Source of the DNA: Ramlibacter sp.
GTDB lineage: Bacteria > Pseudomonadota > Gammaproteobacteria > Burkholderiales > Burkholderiaceae_C
DNA length: 42,869 bases
Reading direction: 5' to 3'
Assembly: GCA_019449555.1 (NCBI GenBank)
Contig: JAGRPN010000094.1
Location: 1-42,869, forward strand
Position 1 is the stretch's first letter. The number at the start of each line of letters is the position of its first letter. The translations under genes were made by a program, and so were the position numbers. The notes beneath the pieces are model-generated. The model was not told the origin of the DNA, searched no databases, and saw nothing but the letters and a program-made list of their open reading frames with translations. This document shows positions 20,852 to 30,193 of the stretch, one piece after another.

Positions 20852-22363
20852 ATGACCTGGGACCTTTTGGGGCAACTGCTCGGCGACCAGCTTTCGCTTT
20901 GGTGGATCATCTGGCCGGGCATCCTGCTGGGCATCGTGGTGGGTTTTCTCCCCGGCTTCAACGCGGAGAACACTCTCATCATGCTGCTGCCGCTCACACT
21001 GGCCCTGCCGGTGGCGCATGCGTTGGCCTTCATGACCTCGCTGTATTGCGCAACGCACCTGGGCGGCGGCATCCCCGCGATCCTGGTGCGCATTCCGGGC
21101 ACGCCCGGCGCGGCCGCGACCACGCTCGACGGCTATCCCCTCACGCAGCAGGGGCGGGGCCAATTCGCGCTGGTGCTCTCCTTTGTCGCGTCGGTATTCT
21201 CCGGGCTGATCGCCACGCTGTTGACCATCGCCCTGCTGCCCTGGTTGTCGGCGATGGGCCTGCACTTGCGTTCGGTGGAGATGGTGGTGGTGATGCTGTT
21301 CGGGCTCACGCTGATCGCCGTCATCGCCGCAAAGGACGTCCTGAAGGGGCTGATCGCGGGCCTCTTCGGCTTGCTGATCGGCGTGATCGGGGCCGACCAC
21401 ATCTACAACGCGCCACGCGCCACCTTCGGGTTCCTCGAGCTGTACGAAGGCGTGCCGCTGGTGCCGGCGCTGATCGGGCTGTTCGCGGTGGGCGAAGCGC
21501 TGATGATGGTCGAGCGCAAGCTCATTGTCAGCGCCGACGCCGACGGGCGCCGGCGTACCTCCGGACAAAACTGGGGGCAGACGATCGAAGCGCTGGTCTA
21601 CTCGGTGCGGCATTGGTGGCACATCGTGTGGACCGGCCTGGTCGGGCTGGTGATCGGCATCGTCCCCGGCGCGGGCGCGTCGATCGCATCGTTCGTTGCT
21701 TACCAGCAGTCGCGCATGTGGTCCAAGCACCCCGAGAAGTACGGCACGGGCGAACCGGACGGCGTCATCGCGGCCGAAGGCGGCAACAACGGCGTGTGCT
21801 CGGGCACGCTGGTGCCGATGATGGCGCTGGGCGTGCCCGGCGGGAGCACGGCGGCGGTGATGATGATCGTGCTGCAGTACCACGGCATGACGATGGGCCC
21901 GCAGCTGTTCACCGAGAATCCGCAGCTGGCTTACGGGGTGTTCGTCGGAATGGCGCTCGCCTACGTGTTCATGATGTTCACCATCCTCCCGATGGCGCGC
22001 TACATGTCGCGCATCGTCCTGATCGAAACCACCTACCTGGTGCCCATCATCATTTTGGTCACGGTGGTCGCCGCGTTTTCCGAGCGCCAGTACGTGTTCG
22101 ACATGGGCGTGGCCGTCGTCTTCGGCATCATCGGCTACATCGCGCACAAGACCCAGTACCACGTCGCGGCGATCCTGATCGGCGTGGTGCTCGGGCCGAT
22201 CTTCGAAAAATACCTGGTTCGCGCGCTGCGCCTGTCCGAAGGCGATCCCCGGATCCTGTTCTCTTCCACCACCGGCAACGTGCTGTGGGGGCTGCTCGCG
22301 CTCTCGCTTCTGTTCCCGGTATTTCGCGCCTGGCGCGCGAAGATGAAGGCCTCGAAAACATGA
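20852..22363 (+). CDS. tctA: TctA-like large permease subunit
   Basis: A 503-residue membrane protein with about 11-12 helices. Two TctA signatures are visible: GIVVGFLPGFNAENTLIMLL (residues ~30-49) and GIVPGAGASIASFVAYQQSR near residue 270, the inverted-repeat loops thought to line the substrate path. The first usually reads PGLG; here PGFN. The segment GGIPAILVRIPGTPGAAATTLDG is also typical. With TctB it imports carboxylates, driven by the ion gradient. Its stop overlaps the ATG of the LVIVD gene. Confidence 0.95.
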   Translation: MTWDLLGQLLGDQLSLWWIIWPGILLGIVVGFLPGFNAENTLIMLLPLTLALPVAHALAFMTSLYCATHLGGGIPAILVRIPGTPGAAATTLDGYPLTQQGRGQFALVLSFVASVFSGLIATLLTIALLPWLSAMGLHLRSVEMVVVMLFGLTLIAVIAAKDVLKGLIAGLFGLLIGVIGADHIYNAPRATFGFLELYEGVPLVPALIGLFAVGEALMMVERKLIVSADADGRRRTSGQNWGQTIEALVYSVRHWWHIVWTGLVGLVIGIVPGAGASIASFVAYQQSRMWSKHPEKYGTGEPDGVIAAEGGNNGVCSGTLVPMMALGVPGGSTAAVMMIVLQYHGMTMGPQLFTENPQLAYGVFVGMALAYVFMMFTILPMARYMSRIVLIETTYLVPIIILVTVVAAFSERQYVFDMGVAVVFGIIGYIAHKTQYHVAAILIGVVLGPIFEKYLVRALRLSEGDPRILFSSTTGNVLWGLLALSLLFPVFRAWRAKMKASKT

Positions 22364-23661
22364 GCGTTCCTGTCCACCCGCCGACGCAACTCGCCCGCAA
22401 CGTGCGGCGCATCGGCCGCCTCGAGATTCCCGGCGGCGGGCAGGTGCGGATTCACGGGCACTACGCCTACGTGGGCCACATGAAGCCGCCGCACGGCACG
22501 AGCATCCTGGACATCGCGGATCCCAAGAATCCGCGCGTCGTCGCCACCCTGGAACTGCCGGACGCCCAGTCGCATACGCACAAGGTGCGCGTGGCCGGCG
22601 ACATCATGATCACCAACGTGGAGATGAACAACCGCCACCTGCTGCGGCGCGGCTCGCAGCGGCTGGCCCACGCCGAAGCGGCGCTGTCGGCATCGCTCGG
22701 CCGACCCCCCACCGATGCCGAACTGGCCGCGGAACTGAAGGTCAAGCCCCCCGAGATCGCGCTCATCCGCGACTTCATGCGCAGCGGCTACGAGGAGGGC
22801 GGCTTCAAGGTCTGGGACATTGCAGACAAGTCCAGGCCGCGCCTGTTGCACCACGAGAAGACCTTCGGCTTCGGCGTGCACCGCTTCGACATGGACGAGC
22901 GCTACGCCTACATCTCTACCGAGATGGAAGGCTTCGTCGGCAACATCCTGGTGATCTACGACCTGGCGCGGCCCGAGAAGCCCCAGGAGATCGCCCGCTG
23001 GTGGATGCCGGGGCAACACACTGCCGGCGGCGAGAAGCCCACCTGGAGCGGCTACAAGAACCGCCTGCATCACACTCTGCGCGTGGGCGACCAGCTGTGG
23101 GCATCGTGCTGGCACGCCGGGCTGCGCGTCATCGACGTGTCGGACATCCGCGCGCCGCGCACGGTGGGCGCGTACGACTACCATCCGCCGTTTCCCGAAC
23201 CGACGCACACGGTGCTGCGCGTGCCCTTCAAGCTGGGCGGGCGCGACGTGGCTGTGGTGTTCGACGAGGAACACGATCACGTGCCCGGCCGGCTGCACGC
23301 CGGCATGTGGCTGTTCGACGTGAGCGACCTCGGCAACATCCGGCCGATCTCGATGTTCCATGTGAGCGAGCTCGATTCGCCGTGGTCACGGGTGGGCCGC
23401 TTCGGCGCGCACCAGCCGGCCGAGCACATGAAGCACGGCAGCCTGGTGTTCGCCAGCTGGTTCAGCGGCGGGCTGCGCGTCATCGACATCGCCAACCCGG
23501 AATTGCCGGTGGAGGTGGGGCATTTCATCCCCGAGCCCGCCGCCGGCCAATCCAGTCCGCAATCGAACGACGTCGACCTCGATGACCGCGGCCTCATCTA
23601 CCTGCTCGACCGCAACCACGGAGTGGATATCCTCGAGTTCCAGGGCGGCGCCGCGAGCTGA
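22360..23661 (+). CDS. LVIVD-repeat beta-propeller-like protein with inserted helical segment
   Basis: A 433-residue protein whose ATG overlaps the TctA stop. Repeats of the LVIVD type recur: TSILDIADPKNPRVVATLEL, FKVWDIADKSRPRLLH, LLVIYDLARPEKPQEIA-like, LRVIDVSDIRAPRTVGAY, WLFDVSDLGNIRPI and LRVIDIANPELPVEVGHF, enough for a propeller. His residues are frequent (HTHKVR, HRFDMD, HHTLR), which may bind metal. Residues ~101-140 interrupt the propeller with ASLGRPPTDAELAAELKV, resembling sigma-70 region 3. No signal peptide is visible, so it seems cytoplasmic. Its operon position suggests a role tied to the transported compound; function unknown. Confidence 0.85.
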   Translation: MSVPVHPPTQLARNVRRIGRLEIPGGGQVRIHGHYAYVGHMKPPHGTSILDIADPKNPRVVATLELPDAQSHTHKVRVAGDIMITNVEMNNRHLLRRGSQRLAHAEAALSASLGRPPTDAELAAELKVKPPEIALIRDFMRSGYEEGGFKVWDIADKSRPRLLHHEKTFGFGVHRFDMDERYAYISTEMEGFVGNILVIYDLARPEKPQEIARWWMPGQHTAGGEKPTWSGYKNRLHHTLRVGDQLWASCWHAGLRVIDVSDIRAPRTVGAYDYHPPFPEPTHTVLRVPFKLGGRDVAVVFDEEHDHVPGRLHAGMWLFDVSDLGNIRPISMFHVSELDSPWSRVGRFGAHQPAEHMKHGSLVFASWFSGGLRVIDIANPELPVEVGHFIPEPAAGQSSPQSNDVDLDDRGLIYLLDRNHGVDILEFQGGAAS

Positions 23662-23709
23662 GCGAAAATACCCGGTTTACAGCAGCAACATACCAACAGG
23701 AAACACATC

Positions 23710-24675
23710 ATGAAGATCTGGAAGGCCGCGTTTGCGGCTGTCGCCGCATCACTCATTGCCGTGGGCACCGCCTCGGCCCAAGGCTGGCCCTCGCGGCCGA
23801 TCAAGATCATCGTGCCGTTCGCCCCGGGTGGCAGCACCGACATCATCGGGCGCCTGGCGGCCGACCAGCTGGGCCGCGATCTGGGCCAGCCCGTCATCGT
23901 CGAGAACGTCGGCGGGGGAGCCGGCGCGATCGGCACGATGCAGGCGCTAAGAGCTCCCGCGGACGGCTACACGCTGGGCATCGCGACCGTGAGCACGATG
24001 ATCGTCTACCAGTCCGCGAAACCGAAACCGGAATACAGCGTCGACGACTTCGCGCCGATCACCAACATCGCTTCGATGCCCAACGTCCTGTCGGTCGGCC
24101 CCTCGATCAAGGCGAAGGACCTGAAGGAGCTGATCGCCTTGCTCAAGGCGAGTCCGGGCAAGTACACCTTCGCGACTTCCGGCATCGGCAGCATCAACCA
24201 CCTGCTGGGCGAATCGTTCCAGGCCTATGCGGGCGTGAAGCTCGTGCACGTCCCGTACAAGGGGTCCGGCCCCGGCATGCAGGACGTCATGGGCGGGCAG
24301 GTCGACATGATCTTCGACCAGTTCCCCTCGTCCAAGGGTTCCATCGACGGCGGCAAGCTTCGCGGGATCGGCATCATCTCGCCCCATCGCGTGCCCGGCT
24401 ACAACATCATGACGATGGAAGAGGCAGGCCTGAAGGGTTTCACCGACGAGGCCTGGTACGGGCTGCTGGCCAATGCCAAGACGCCGCCCGACATCGTGGC
24501 CAAGCTGGGCGACGCGATGAAAAAGGTGATCGCCAATCCGGACTTCCGCGCGAAAGTGGAGAAAATAGGCGCGCGTCCCGTGGGCAACTCGCCGGCCGAA
24601 TTCAAGGCCCAGATCCTGCGGGAGGTCGAACAGACCAAGAAGCTCGTCAGGGAACGCAACATCAAATTCGAATGA
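23710..24675 (+). CDS. Bug/TctC family periplasmic solute receptor (2)
   Basis: A 321-residue receptor with signal peptide (AAFAAVAASLIAVGTASAQG) and the signature WPSRPIKIIVPFAPGGSTDI, then VIVENVGGGAGAIG, ADGYTLG and HVPYKGSGP. A GGAAAC sequence lies before the ATG. It is the second receptor of the Tct operon, 48 bp after the LVIVD gene; its stop overlaps an ATG just upstream of the FAH gene. Two receptors for one TctAB may broaden the substrate range. Confidence 0.93.
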   Translation: MKIWKAAFAAVAASLIAVGTASAQGWPSRPIKIIVPFAPGGSTDIIGRLAADQLGRDLGQPVIVENVGGGAGAIGTMQALRAPADGYTLGIATVSTMIVYQSAKPKPEYSVDDFAPITNIASMPNVLSVGPSIKAKDLKELIALLKASPGKYTFATSGIGSINHLLGESFQAYAGVKLVHVPYKGSGPGMQDVMGGQVDMIFDQFPSSKGSIDGGKLRGIGIISPHRVPGYNIMTMEEAGLKGFTDEAWYGLLANAKTPPDIVAKLGDAMKKVIANPDFRAKVEKIGARPVGNSPAEFKAQILREVEQTKKLVRERNIKFE

Positions 24676-24689
24676 AAGAGAACACAGTC

Positions 24690-25394
24690 ATGGCTAAAGA
24701 CAACAGCAACTACGTCATCGATATCGGGCCGGTGCCCTCACTGGCCGTCGAGGGCAGCGACGCGCGCTTTCCCGTGGGCCGCATCTACTGCGTGGGCCGC
24801 AACTATGCAGAGCACGCGCGCGAGATGGGGCACGACCCCGACCGCGAGCCGCCGTTCTTCTTCATGAAGGCGCCCAACTCCGTCGTCCCGAGCGGTTCGA
24901 CCATCGCCTACCCCGTGGGCACCAAGGACGTGCATCACGAGATCGAGATGGTCGTGGCCATCGCCAAGGGCGGCAAGAACATCCCGGTGGAGAAAGCGCT
25001 GGAGCACGTATGGGGCTACGCGGTCGGCCTCGACATGACCCGCCGCGACATCCAGGGCGAGGCCAAGAAGATGGGCCGGCCCTGGGAAATGGGCAAGAGC
25101 TTCGACGAGTCGGCGCCGGTCTCCGCGCTGCGGCCCGCCAGCGCCATCGGCCATCCTGCCAAGGGCGCGATCTGGCTCAAGGTGAACGGCCAGGTCAAGC
25201 AGCAGGGCGATTTGGCGATGCAAATCTGGAGCGTTCCCGAGCAGATCAATTACCTGTCGAACCTGATCACGCTCCAGCCCGGCGACCTGATCTTCTCGGG
25301 CACCCCGGCGGGCGTCGGCCCGGTCAAGCCGGGCGACAAGCTCGAGGGGCACGTCGACGGCGTCGGGGACCTGAGCGTCAATTACCGGGCTTGA
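24690..25394 (+). CDS. Fumarylacetoacetate hydrolase family enzyme, fumarylpyruvate hydrolase-like
   Basis: A 234-residue cytoplasmic enzyme; ATG 24690 preferred with AAAGAGAA upstream, while ATG 24672, overlapping the previous stop, would add six residues. Motifs: [41 protein letters not shown] (metal-binding Glu pair), [11 protein letters not shown] (metal-binding Asp) and [15 protein letters not shown]. This is the single-domain FAH form, closest in pattern to fumarylpyruvate hydrolases of the gentisate pathway. It cleaves C-C bonds of beta-diketo acids. In the operon it may process the imported acid. Confidence 0.9.
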   Translation: MAKDNSNYVIDIGPVPSLAVEGSDARFPVGRIYCVGRNYAEHAREMGHDPDREPPFFFMKAPNSVVPSGSTIAYPVGTKDVHHEIEMVVAIAKGGKNIPVEKALEHVWGYAVGLDMTRRDIQGEAKKMGRPWEMGKSFDESAPVSALRPASAIGHPAKGAIWLKVNGQVKQQGDLAMQIWSVPEQINYLSNLITLQPGDLIFSGTPAGVGPVKPGDKLEGHVDGVGDLSVNYRA

Positions 25395-25810
25395 AGAAGT
25401 CGGGCGCAAGCCGGGGCCAGCCGGCCTCGGAGCTCATCTCGAAACGAATCGCCGAACTCGGGGACTGGCGCGGGGAAACCCTGGGCAGAATGCGCGATCT
25501 CATCAGGCAAGCAGACCCGGAGGTCGTCGAGGAGTGGAAGTGGATGGGCACGCCGATCTGGTCGCACGACGGCATCATCTGCACTGGCGAATCGTACAAG
25601 TATGTCGTGAAGCTTACCTTCGCCAAGGGCGCGTCCCTGGAGGATCCGGCCCGTCTTTTCAACTCGAGCCTGGACGGAAAGGTACGCCGCGCGATCGACA
25701 TCCACGAAGGAGAACAGGTTGACGAGTCCGCCTTCAAGGCGCTCGTTCGCCAGGCGGTCGCCCTCAACAGTTCGGGCAAGCCGAAAGCTTCGAAGAAAGC
25801 GAAGTCCTGA
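25391..25810 (+). CDS. DUF1801 family protein
   Basis: A 139-residue soluble protein, probably starting at TTG 25391 that overlaps the FAH stop (TTGA). The pattern [21 protein letters not shown], then [20 protein letters not shown] and [13 protein letters not shown], is that of DUF1801 (YdhG-like) proteins, a small alpha-beta fold of unknown function. It ends in a Lys-rich tail ([10 protein letters not shown]). It is the last gene of the Tct operon and converges with a minus-strand gene. Confidence 0.8.
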   Translation: MKKSGASRGQPASELISKRIAELGDWRGETLGRMRDLIRQADPEVVEEWKWMGTPIWSHDGIICTGESYKYVVKLTFAKGASLEDPARLFNSSLDGKVRRAIDIHEGEQVDESAFKALVRQAVALNSSGKPKASKKAKS

Positions 25811-25824
25811 GGCGTCTTTCCGGC

Positions 25825-26211
25825 CTAAGTCTTCGCTGCGAATTGCCTGAGGCACTCCATCTCGCGAGCCGTGAGCTCGGTGCTCGTGGTTGCCGACCTG
25901 GCCAGCGCATCGCACGACGGGTGCTGCCCGATGGCGAGATGATGCAGGTACTCGACCATGTAGGCGAACGTTGCTTCGAACGCGTTGGACATCGCAAGCT
26001 CGCCGGGACCTCGATGCGCCATTCTCGATGACTCCTCGGCCAGGCGCGCGACCACGTCGATGGCAATGCTCAATTGCGGCCCCTCGTGCCAGGACGGCGC
26101 GTCAGCGCAGACGGTCCGCAAGGGCGTGGGTTGCGCCACCAGACGCGGGGCTGGACGAACGCCAACCGGTGCTTCGGGGAAGGATTCACGGAGTGCCAGC
26201 GCGGATTTCAT
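25825..26211 (-). CDS. Hypothetical protein
   Basis: A 128-residue soluble protein. The middle ([20 protein letters not shown], then [16 protein letters not shown]) is helical; the end [16 protein letters not shown] resembles the first helix of a LuxR-type HTH but the protein stops there. No other motif recognised. Convergent with the DUF1801 gene, 14 bp apart. The 256 bp upstream (26212-26467) hold nothing I recognise. Confidence 0.5.
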   Translation of the reverse strand: MKSALALRESFPEAPVGVRPAPRLVAQPTPLRTVCADAPSWHEGPQLSIAIDVVARLAEESSRMAHRGPGELAMSNAFEATFAYMVEYLHHLAIGQHPSCDALARSATTSTELTAREMECLRQFAAKT

Positions 26212-26467
26212 CTCGTCTTCCTTGGTTGAGGCTGATCGAACACTAACAACGGAGCGCTTGGCCCAACAGGGATGGACCAGCCAGATCGAATGGGAGAAAT
26301 GCCCCCAGCCGGGCAGCTGGGCCGGGCGGAGCCGCCGGCCGATAGCTGCATCGGGACACTTGTCCCATGAAAGCTGAGCCTTTCATCCCATGCGGGCGCG
26401 CTGCTGCGGGCTTACCGTTCGCGCAGGAGACTGGCCCACAGCGGGTGATTACGCCAAGGAGACGAGC

Positions 26468-26773
26468 ATGACCCACCGGGAACCCGAGGCTGCCCATGAA
26501 AGCGCGAACCAGATGGGCAAGGTGTTGCTCTCGTTCGTCCTTGCGGCGCTTGCTGCTTGCCTTGTATGGAGATTCGGCGAGCCCCTTTCGCTGAACAAGT
26601 CCGGCGCCGGCGAACCCTGGTGGGTCTATCTGCTTTTCTTCATTCGACCTGTGTTCGCGCTGCGTCGGGTCCTCGGCGATCCACCCAAGATGCGCAAGCC
26701 GATTCGCGATCGGACGTTCTCGGGCTCAACGTCGATATTTCCGGAGGATCCAACGGCACCCATCCTCCGGTAA
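26468..26773 (+). CDS. Small hypothetical membrane protein
   Basis: A 101-residue protein with AAGGAGACGAGC immediately before the ATG, a good ribosome binding site. One clear membrane helix (MGKVLLSFVLAALAACLVWRF, residues ~17-37) and a second, shorter hydrophobic segment (WWVYLLFFIRPVFAL). The C-terminal ~35 residues are hydrophilic and Pro/Arg-rich. No family recognised. Nothing else is seen in the 104 bp to the next gene, which is convergent. Confidence 0.6.
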   Translation: MTHREPEAAHESANQMGKVLLSFVLAALAACLVWRFGEPLSLNKSGAGEPWWVYLLFFIRPVFALRRVLGDPPKMRKPIRDRTFSGSTSIFPEDPTAPILR

Positions 26774-26877
26774 GCGACACGCGGCGCCGCTGCGAAGCCG
26801 CTGTTCGGGCGCAACGACACGCTGGCGGCGCCGACTGGTACCCGAAGCTGGAGTACCCCGCCGCCTGATCGCATCCG

Positions 26878-27858
26878 TCAGGAGAGGGTGGCTCCGCCAT
26901 GGCGTTCCAGCCGCAGCACCGCATCGTCCACCATCCGCTGCAGGACGTCGGCCGCGGGTTCAATGGCATGGACCAGCCCGGCCGCTTCACCGAACCACAC
27001 GGCGGTGTTGTCGGGGTCGCCGGCGGCGAACGCCTGCCGGTAGCGCGGTCCTTCCACGGCGACGTTCTTTTCCAGTTCGTCTTCACGCCCATGCCACCGC
27101 GCGGTGAACGCATTGCTGGCAATGCGTGCCGTGAATCCCTTGGGCCAGGGAATCTGGCGCGCGATGTCCGCGACCCGGGTGCGCAGCGTACCGTCACCGT
27201 TCGCCTCGACGATCGCCTGGTGATGGCGTTGCTTCACCAGCGCCTCCTTCGATGCCCACAGCCGCGTGCCGACCAGCACGCCGTCGGCGCCGAGCATCAA
27301 CGCGGCCGCGAGTCCCCGCCCGTCCGCGATGCCGCCCGCCGCGAGCAATAGCGTGTCCGGCGCATGCCGGGCCAGGAAATCGGCCGCTTCGGGAACGAAC
27401 GTGAGCGTCCCGCGCAAGGCGCCATGGCCCCCGGCCTCGCCGCCTTGCGCCACGACCACGTTGGCGCCCGCATCGACTGCGTCGATGACATGCTCCATGT
27501 CCTGGCACTGGCAGACGAGAAGCGCGCCGGCGGCGCGGATCTCATCGGCGAACGGGTGCGGGTCGCCGAAGGAAAGCATCACGGCCGCGGGCCGATGCTT
27601 CAACACATTGGTCAGGAGCGAGGGCGATTTGCGCAGCGACCAGGTGATGAAGCCCACGCCGATGCGCTGGTCGCCCGCCGCATCGAACTGCTCCTCGAGC
27701 CAAGCCGGGTCGCCGTAGCCGCCGCCGACGAGGCCCAGGCCGCCCGCGCGGGTGACGGCCGCCGCGAGCGCGCCCCCGCCGGCGAAGGCCATCGGGGCCG
27801 AGACGATCGGGTGGCGCACACCCAGGGCGCGCGTGAACCTGGTGGATAACTCGGTCAT
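26878..27858 (-). CDS. Nitronate monooxygenase family enzyme
   Basis: A 326-residue FMN enzyme of the NMO/2-nitropropane dioxygenase TIM-barrel family. Motifs: HPIVSAPMAFAGGGALAAAV at the N-terminus, GVGFITWSL, VVVAQGGEAGGHGA (FMN and catalytic His region), LLLAAGGIADGRGLAAALMLGADGVLVGTRL (phosphate binding). These enzymes oxidise alkyl nitronates, though several relatives have other activities, such as enoyl reductases. Cytoplasmic. The gene diverges from the Bug receptor at 28043; promoters for both should lie in the 184-bp gap. Confidence 0.92.
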   Translation of the reverse strand: MTELSTRFTRALGVRHPIVSAPMAFAGGGALAAAVTRAGGLGLVGGGYGDPAWLEEQFDAAGDQRIGVGFITWSLRKSPSLLTNVLKHRPAAVMLSFGDPHPFADEIRAAGALLVCQCQDMEHVIDAVDAGANVVVAQGGEAGGHGALRGTLTFVPEAADFLARHAPDTLLLAAGGIADGRGLAAALMLGADGVLVGTRLWASKEALVKQRHHQAIVEANGDGTLRTRVADIARQIPWPKGFTARIASNAFTARWHGREDELEKNVAVEGPRYRQAFAAGDPDNTAVWFGEAAGLVHAIEPAADVLQRMVDDAVLRLERHGGATLS

Positions 27859-28042
27859 CGAACGATTCCTTCCATGAGCCCGTTGCCGGGAAGCGCGGTC
27901 ATTATCTGCCCGCGCCAGAGGCCTTCTCGTGGATCACGCCGATTGACGCTGCGTCGCCACTGCCTGTACGCTTCGCTGCTTCCACTGCGGGCAAGGCGTG
28001 AGTCGCCGGCTGCGCGTTGCATCTTTCTTACCAGGAGCCTCC

Positions 28043-29011
28043 ATGCGTTTGCTGCAAAAGCTCGTCTCCGGCCTCGTCCTTCTGTGCTGTGTGTTTGCCG
28101 CCCCGGCAGCCGAACCCGAGTACCCGGCCAAGCCGATCAAGTGGATCGTGTCGTATCCGCCGGGCGGCACGACCGACCTGCTGGCGCGCCTGATGGGGCA
28201 GTGGCTCTCGCAGCGCCTGGGCCAGCAGGTGATCATCGAGAACAAGGCGGGCGCCGGCAACAACATCGGCACCGAGTTCGCGGTGCGCGCGCCGGCGGAC
28301 GGCTACACGATCTTTCTGGTGAACCCGGCCAATGCGATCAATGCCACGCTGTACCGCAAATTGCCCTTCAACTTCCTGGAAGACCTGGTGCCGATCGCCG
28401 GGATCGTGCGCGTGCCGAACGTGATGACGGTGACCAAGAACTTCCCCGCGAAGACCGTGGCGGAATTCATCGAGTACGGCAAGAAGAACCCCGACAAGAT
28501 CAACATGGCCTCGTCGGGCGCGGGCACGTCCGTGCACCTGTCGGGCGAACTGTTCAAGTACATGACCGGCATCAGCATGAAGCACATCCCGTACAAGGGG
28601 GCCGGCCCCGCGATCACCGACCTGATCGGCGGCCAGGTGGACGTGCTGTTCGACAACATGCCTTCCATCATCGGCCACATCCGCGGCGGGGACGTCCGTG
28701 CGCTCGGGGTCACCACCGCCCAGCGCTCGCCCGCGCTGCCCGACGTGCCGGCGGTCGCCGAGACGGTGCCGGGCTACGAAGCAAGCGCCTGGTTCGGCGC
28801 CGCCGCTCCGAAGGGGACGCCGCAGGCCGCCATCGACCGCCTCAATCGCGAGATCAATGCCGCGCTGGCGGACCCCGGCATGAAGGCGAAATTGGCTGCG
28901 CTCGGCGGCGTGCCGCTGCCCGGAACGCCGGAGCAGTTCTGGGCCATCCACAAGATGGAAACCGAGAAGTGGGCCAAGGTCGTGCAGTTCTCCGGCGCGA
29001 AGGTGGAATAG
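28043..29011 (+). CDS. Bug/TctC family periplasmic solute receptor (3)
   Basis: A 322-residue receptor with signal peptide (LLQKLVSGLVLLCCVFAAPA, then AEPEYPAKP). Signature PIKWIVSYPPGGTTDLLARL, then VIIENKAGAGNNIG, ADGYTIF and HIPYKGAGP. CAGGAG precedes ATG 28043. It pairs with the next receptor gene, 165 bp away on the same strand; the two differ enough to bind different ligands. No TctAB genes adjoin. Confidence 0.93.
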   Translation: MRLLQKLVSGLVLLCCVFAAPAAEPEYPAKPIKWIVSYPPGGTTDLLARLMGQWLSQRLGQQVIIENKAGAGNNIGTEFAVRAPADGYTIFLVNPANAINATLYRKLPFNFLEDLVPIAGIVRVPNVMTVTKNFPAKTVAEFIEYGKKNPDKINMASSGAGTSVHLSGELFKYMTGISMKHIPYKGAGPAITDLIGGQVDVLFDNMPSIIGHIRGGDVRALGVTTAQRSPALPDVPAVAETVPGYEASAWFGAAAPKGTPQAAIDRLNREINAALADPGMKAKLAALGGVPLPGTPEQFWAIHKMETEKWAKVVQFSGAKVE

Positions 29012-29176
29012 CCCGCCCCGCTCAATCGCACGTCTTATTTCGCACGACAAAAGTTCTCGGCAGGCATTGGCCGAGATCAACAAGAGCGCGCCCGGCGAGC
29101 GCAGCGGGCACAAACGCCGATGACAACGCGCGGGCCCGGCCACACAATGCCCGCCGGAACAACCTGGAGAACCCCC

Positions 29177-30148
29177 ATGCTGAATCGCCGTGAACTGCTG
29201 GCCGCAGGCGCAGCCACCGCCGCGGGCGCCATCGCCCCGAACGCGCTGGCGCAATCGTTTCCGTCCCGGCCGATCAAGATCGTGGTGCCGTTCCCGCCGG
29301 GCGGCACCGCCGACATCCAGGCGCGCCTGCTCTCGCAGCACATGACGCAGACGCTCGGGCAGCCGGTGGTGATCGAGAACAAGCCGGGCGGCGGCACGAT
29401 CATCGGCTCGGCATTCGTCGCCAAGTCGCCCCCCGACGGGCACACGCTCCTGCTGATGTCCAACAGCTTCGTGATCAACGCGAAGCTGCACACCAACATG
29501 CCGTACGACGGGATCAAGGCGTTCGAACCGGTGGCGTGCCTGACCAATTCGCCGCAGCTGATCGCGGTGAACGCGGCCAGTCCCTACCGCACTTTCAAGG
29601 AATGGGTGGATGCCGCGAAAGCGAAGCCGAACACGATTTCCTACGCCACCGTCGGCCCCGCCACCACGCAGCACATCGCGGGCGAGATGCTGCAGCGCGC
29701 GGCCGGCATCCGCCTGATCTACACGCCGTTCACGGGCGGCGCGCCGGCGGTCCAGGCGGTACTCGCGGGCCACGTGGACACGGTGCTCGCCAACGTCTCC
29801 GAGATGTCCAGCTTCCTCGAAGCGGGCAAGATGCGGGCGCTGGCGGCCACGACGGCGCAGCGGCTCGAGTCGCTCAAGCAGGTGCCCACCGTGATCGAGT
29901 CCGGTTATCCGGGCTACGAAGCGGCGGCCTGGTTCGGACTGGTCGCGCCCGCCGGCACACCGCGCGACGCCATCGCAAAACTGGCGCAGGCGACCGCCGC
30001 CGCGCTGGCGGATGCGGAGATCAAGAAGAAACTGATCGCCGTCGGGCTCGAGCTGTACTCGATGGGCCCGTCACAGTTCGGCGCGCACATCGCGGACCAG
30101 TTCGCGAAGTATTCGAAGGTGATCGACGAGGCCGGCATCAAGGCCTGA
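29177..30148 (+). CDS. Bug/TctC family periplasmic solute receptor (4)
   Basis: A 323-residue receptor exported by a twin-arginine signal (LNRRELLAAGAATAAGAIAP, then ALAQS). Signature PSRPIKIVVPFPPGGTADIQ, then VVIENKPGGGTIIG, PDGHTLL (Gly-His instead of the common Gly-Tyr) and YTPFTGGAPA. ATG 29177 chosen because the twin-arginine motif follows at once; the longer upstream frame lacks family features. Use of Tat here versus Sec for receptors 1 to 3 is notable. Confidence 0.92.
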   Translation: MLNRRELLAAGAATAAGAIAPNALAQSFPSRPIKIVVPFPPGGTADIQARLLSQHMTQTLGQPVVIENKPGGGTIIGSAFVAKSPPDGHTLLLMSNSFVINAKLHTNMPYDGIKAFEPVACLTNSPQLIAVNAASPYRTFKEWVDAAKAKPNTISYATVGPATTQHIAGEMLQRAAGIRLIYTPFTGGAPAVQAVLAGHVDTVLANVSEMSSFLEAGKMRALAATTAQRLESLKQVPTVIESGYPGYEAAAWFGLVAPAGTPRDAIAKLAQATAAALADAEIKKKLIAVGLELYSMGPSQFGAHIADQFAKYSKVIDEAGIKA

Positions 30149-30193
30149 GCCGGGGGCCGGAGGCGGCAACTGCTGCTGCGCCGGCCGCTTGCG

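Noticed and set aside
19904-22162. 752-codon open frame on the minus strand
   Set aside because: It is antisense to the TctC, TctB and TctA genes, is His/Gln/Arg-rich and matches no family; it arises from high GC codon use.
20452-22359. Long in-frame upstream extension of the LVIVD gene
   Set aside because: It overlaps the TctA gene in another frame and is Arg/His-rich; the ATGA overlap at 22360 gives a natural start.
26160-26211. A LuxR regulator suggested by [13 protein letters not shown] at the end of the 25825-26211 gene
   Set aside because: Only the first HTH helix is present and it is at the very end of the protein, so chance similarity is more likely.
28028-29773. 581-codon open frame on the minus strand
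   Set aside because: Antisense shadow of two clear Bug receptor genes.
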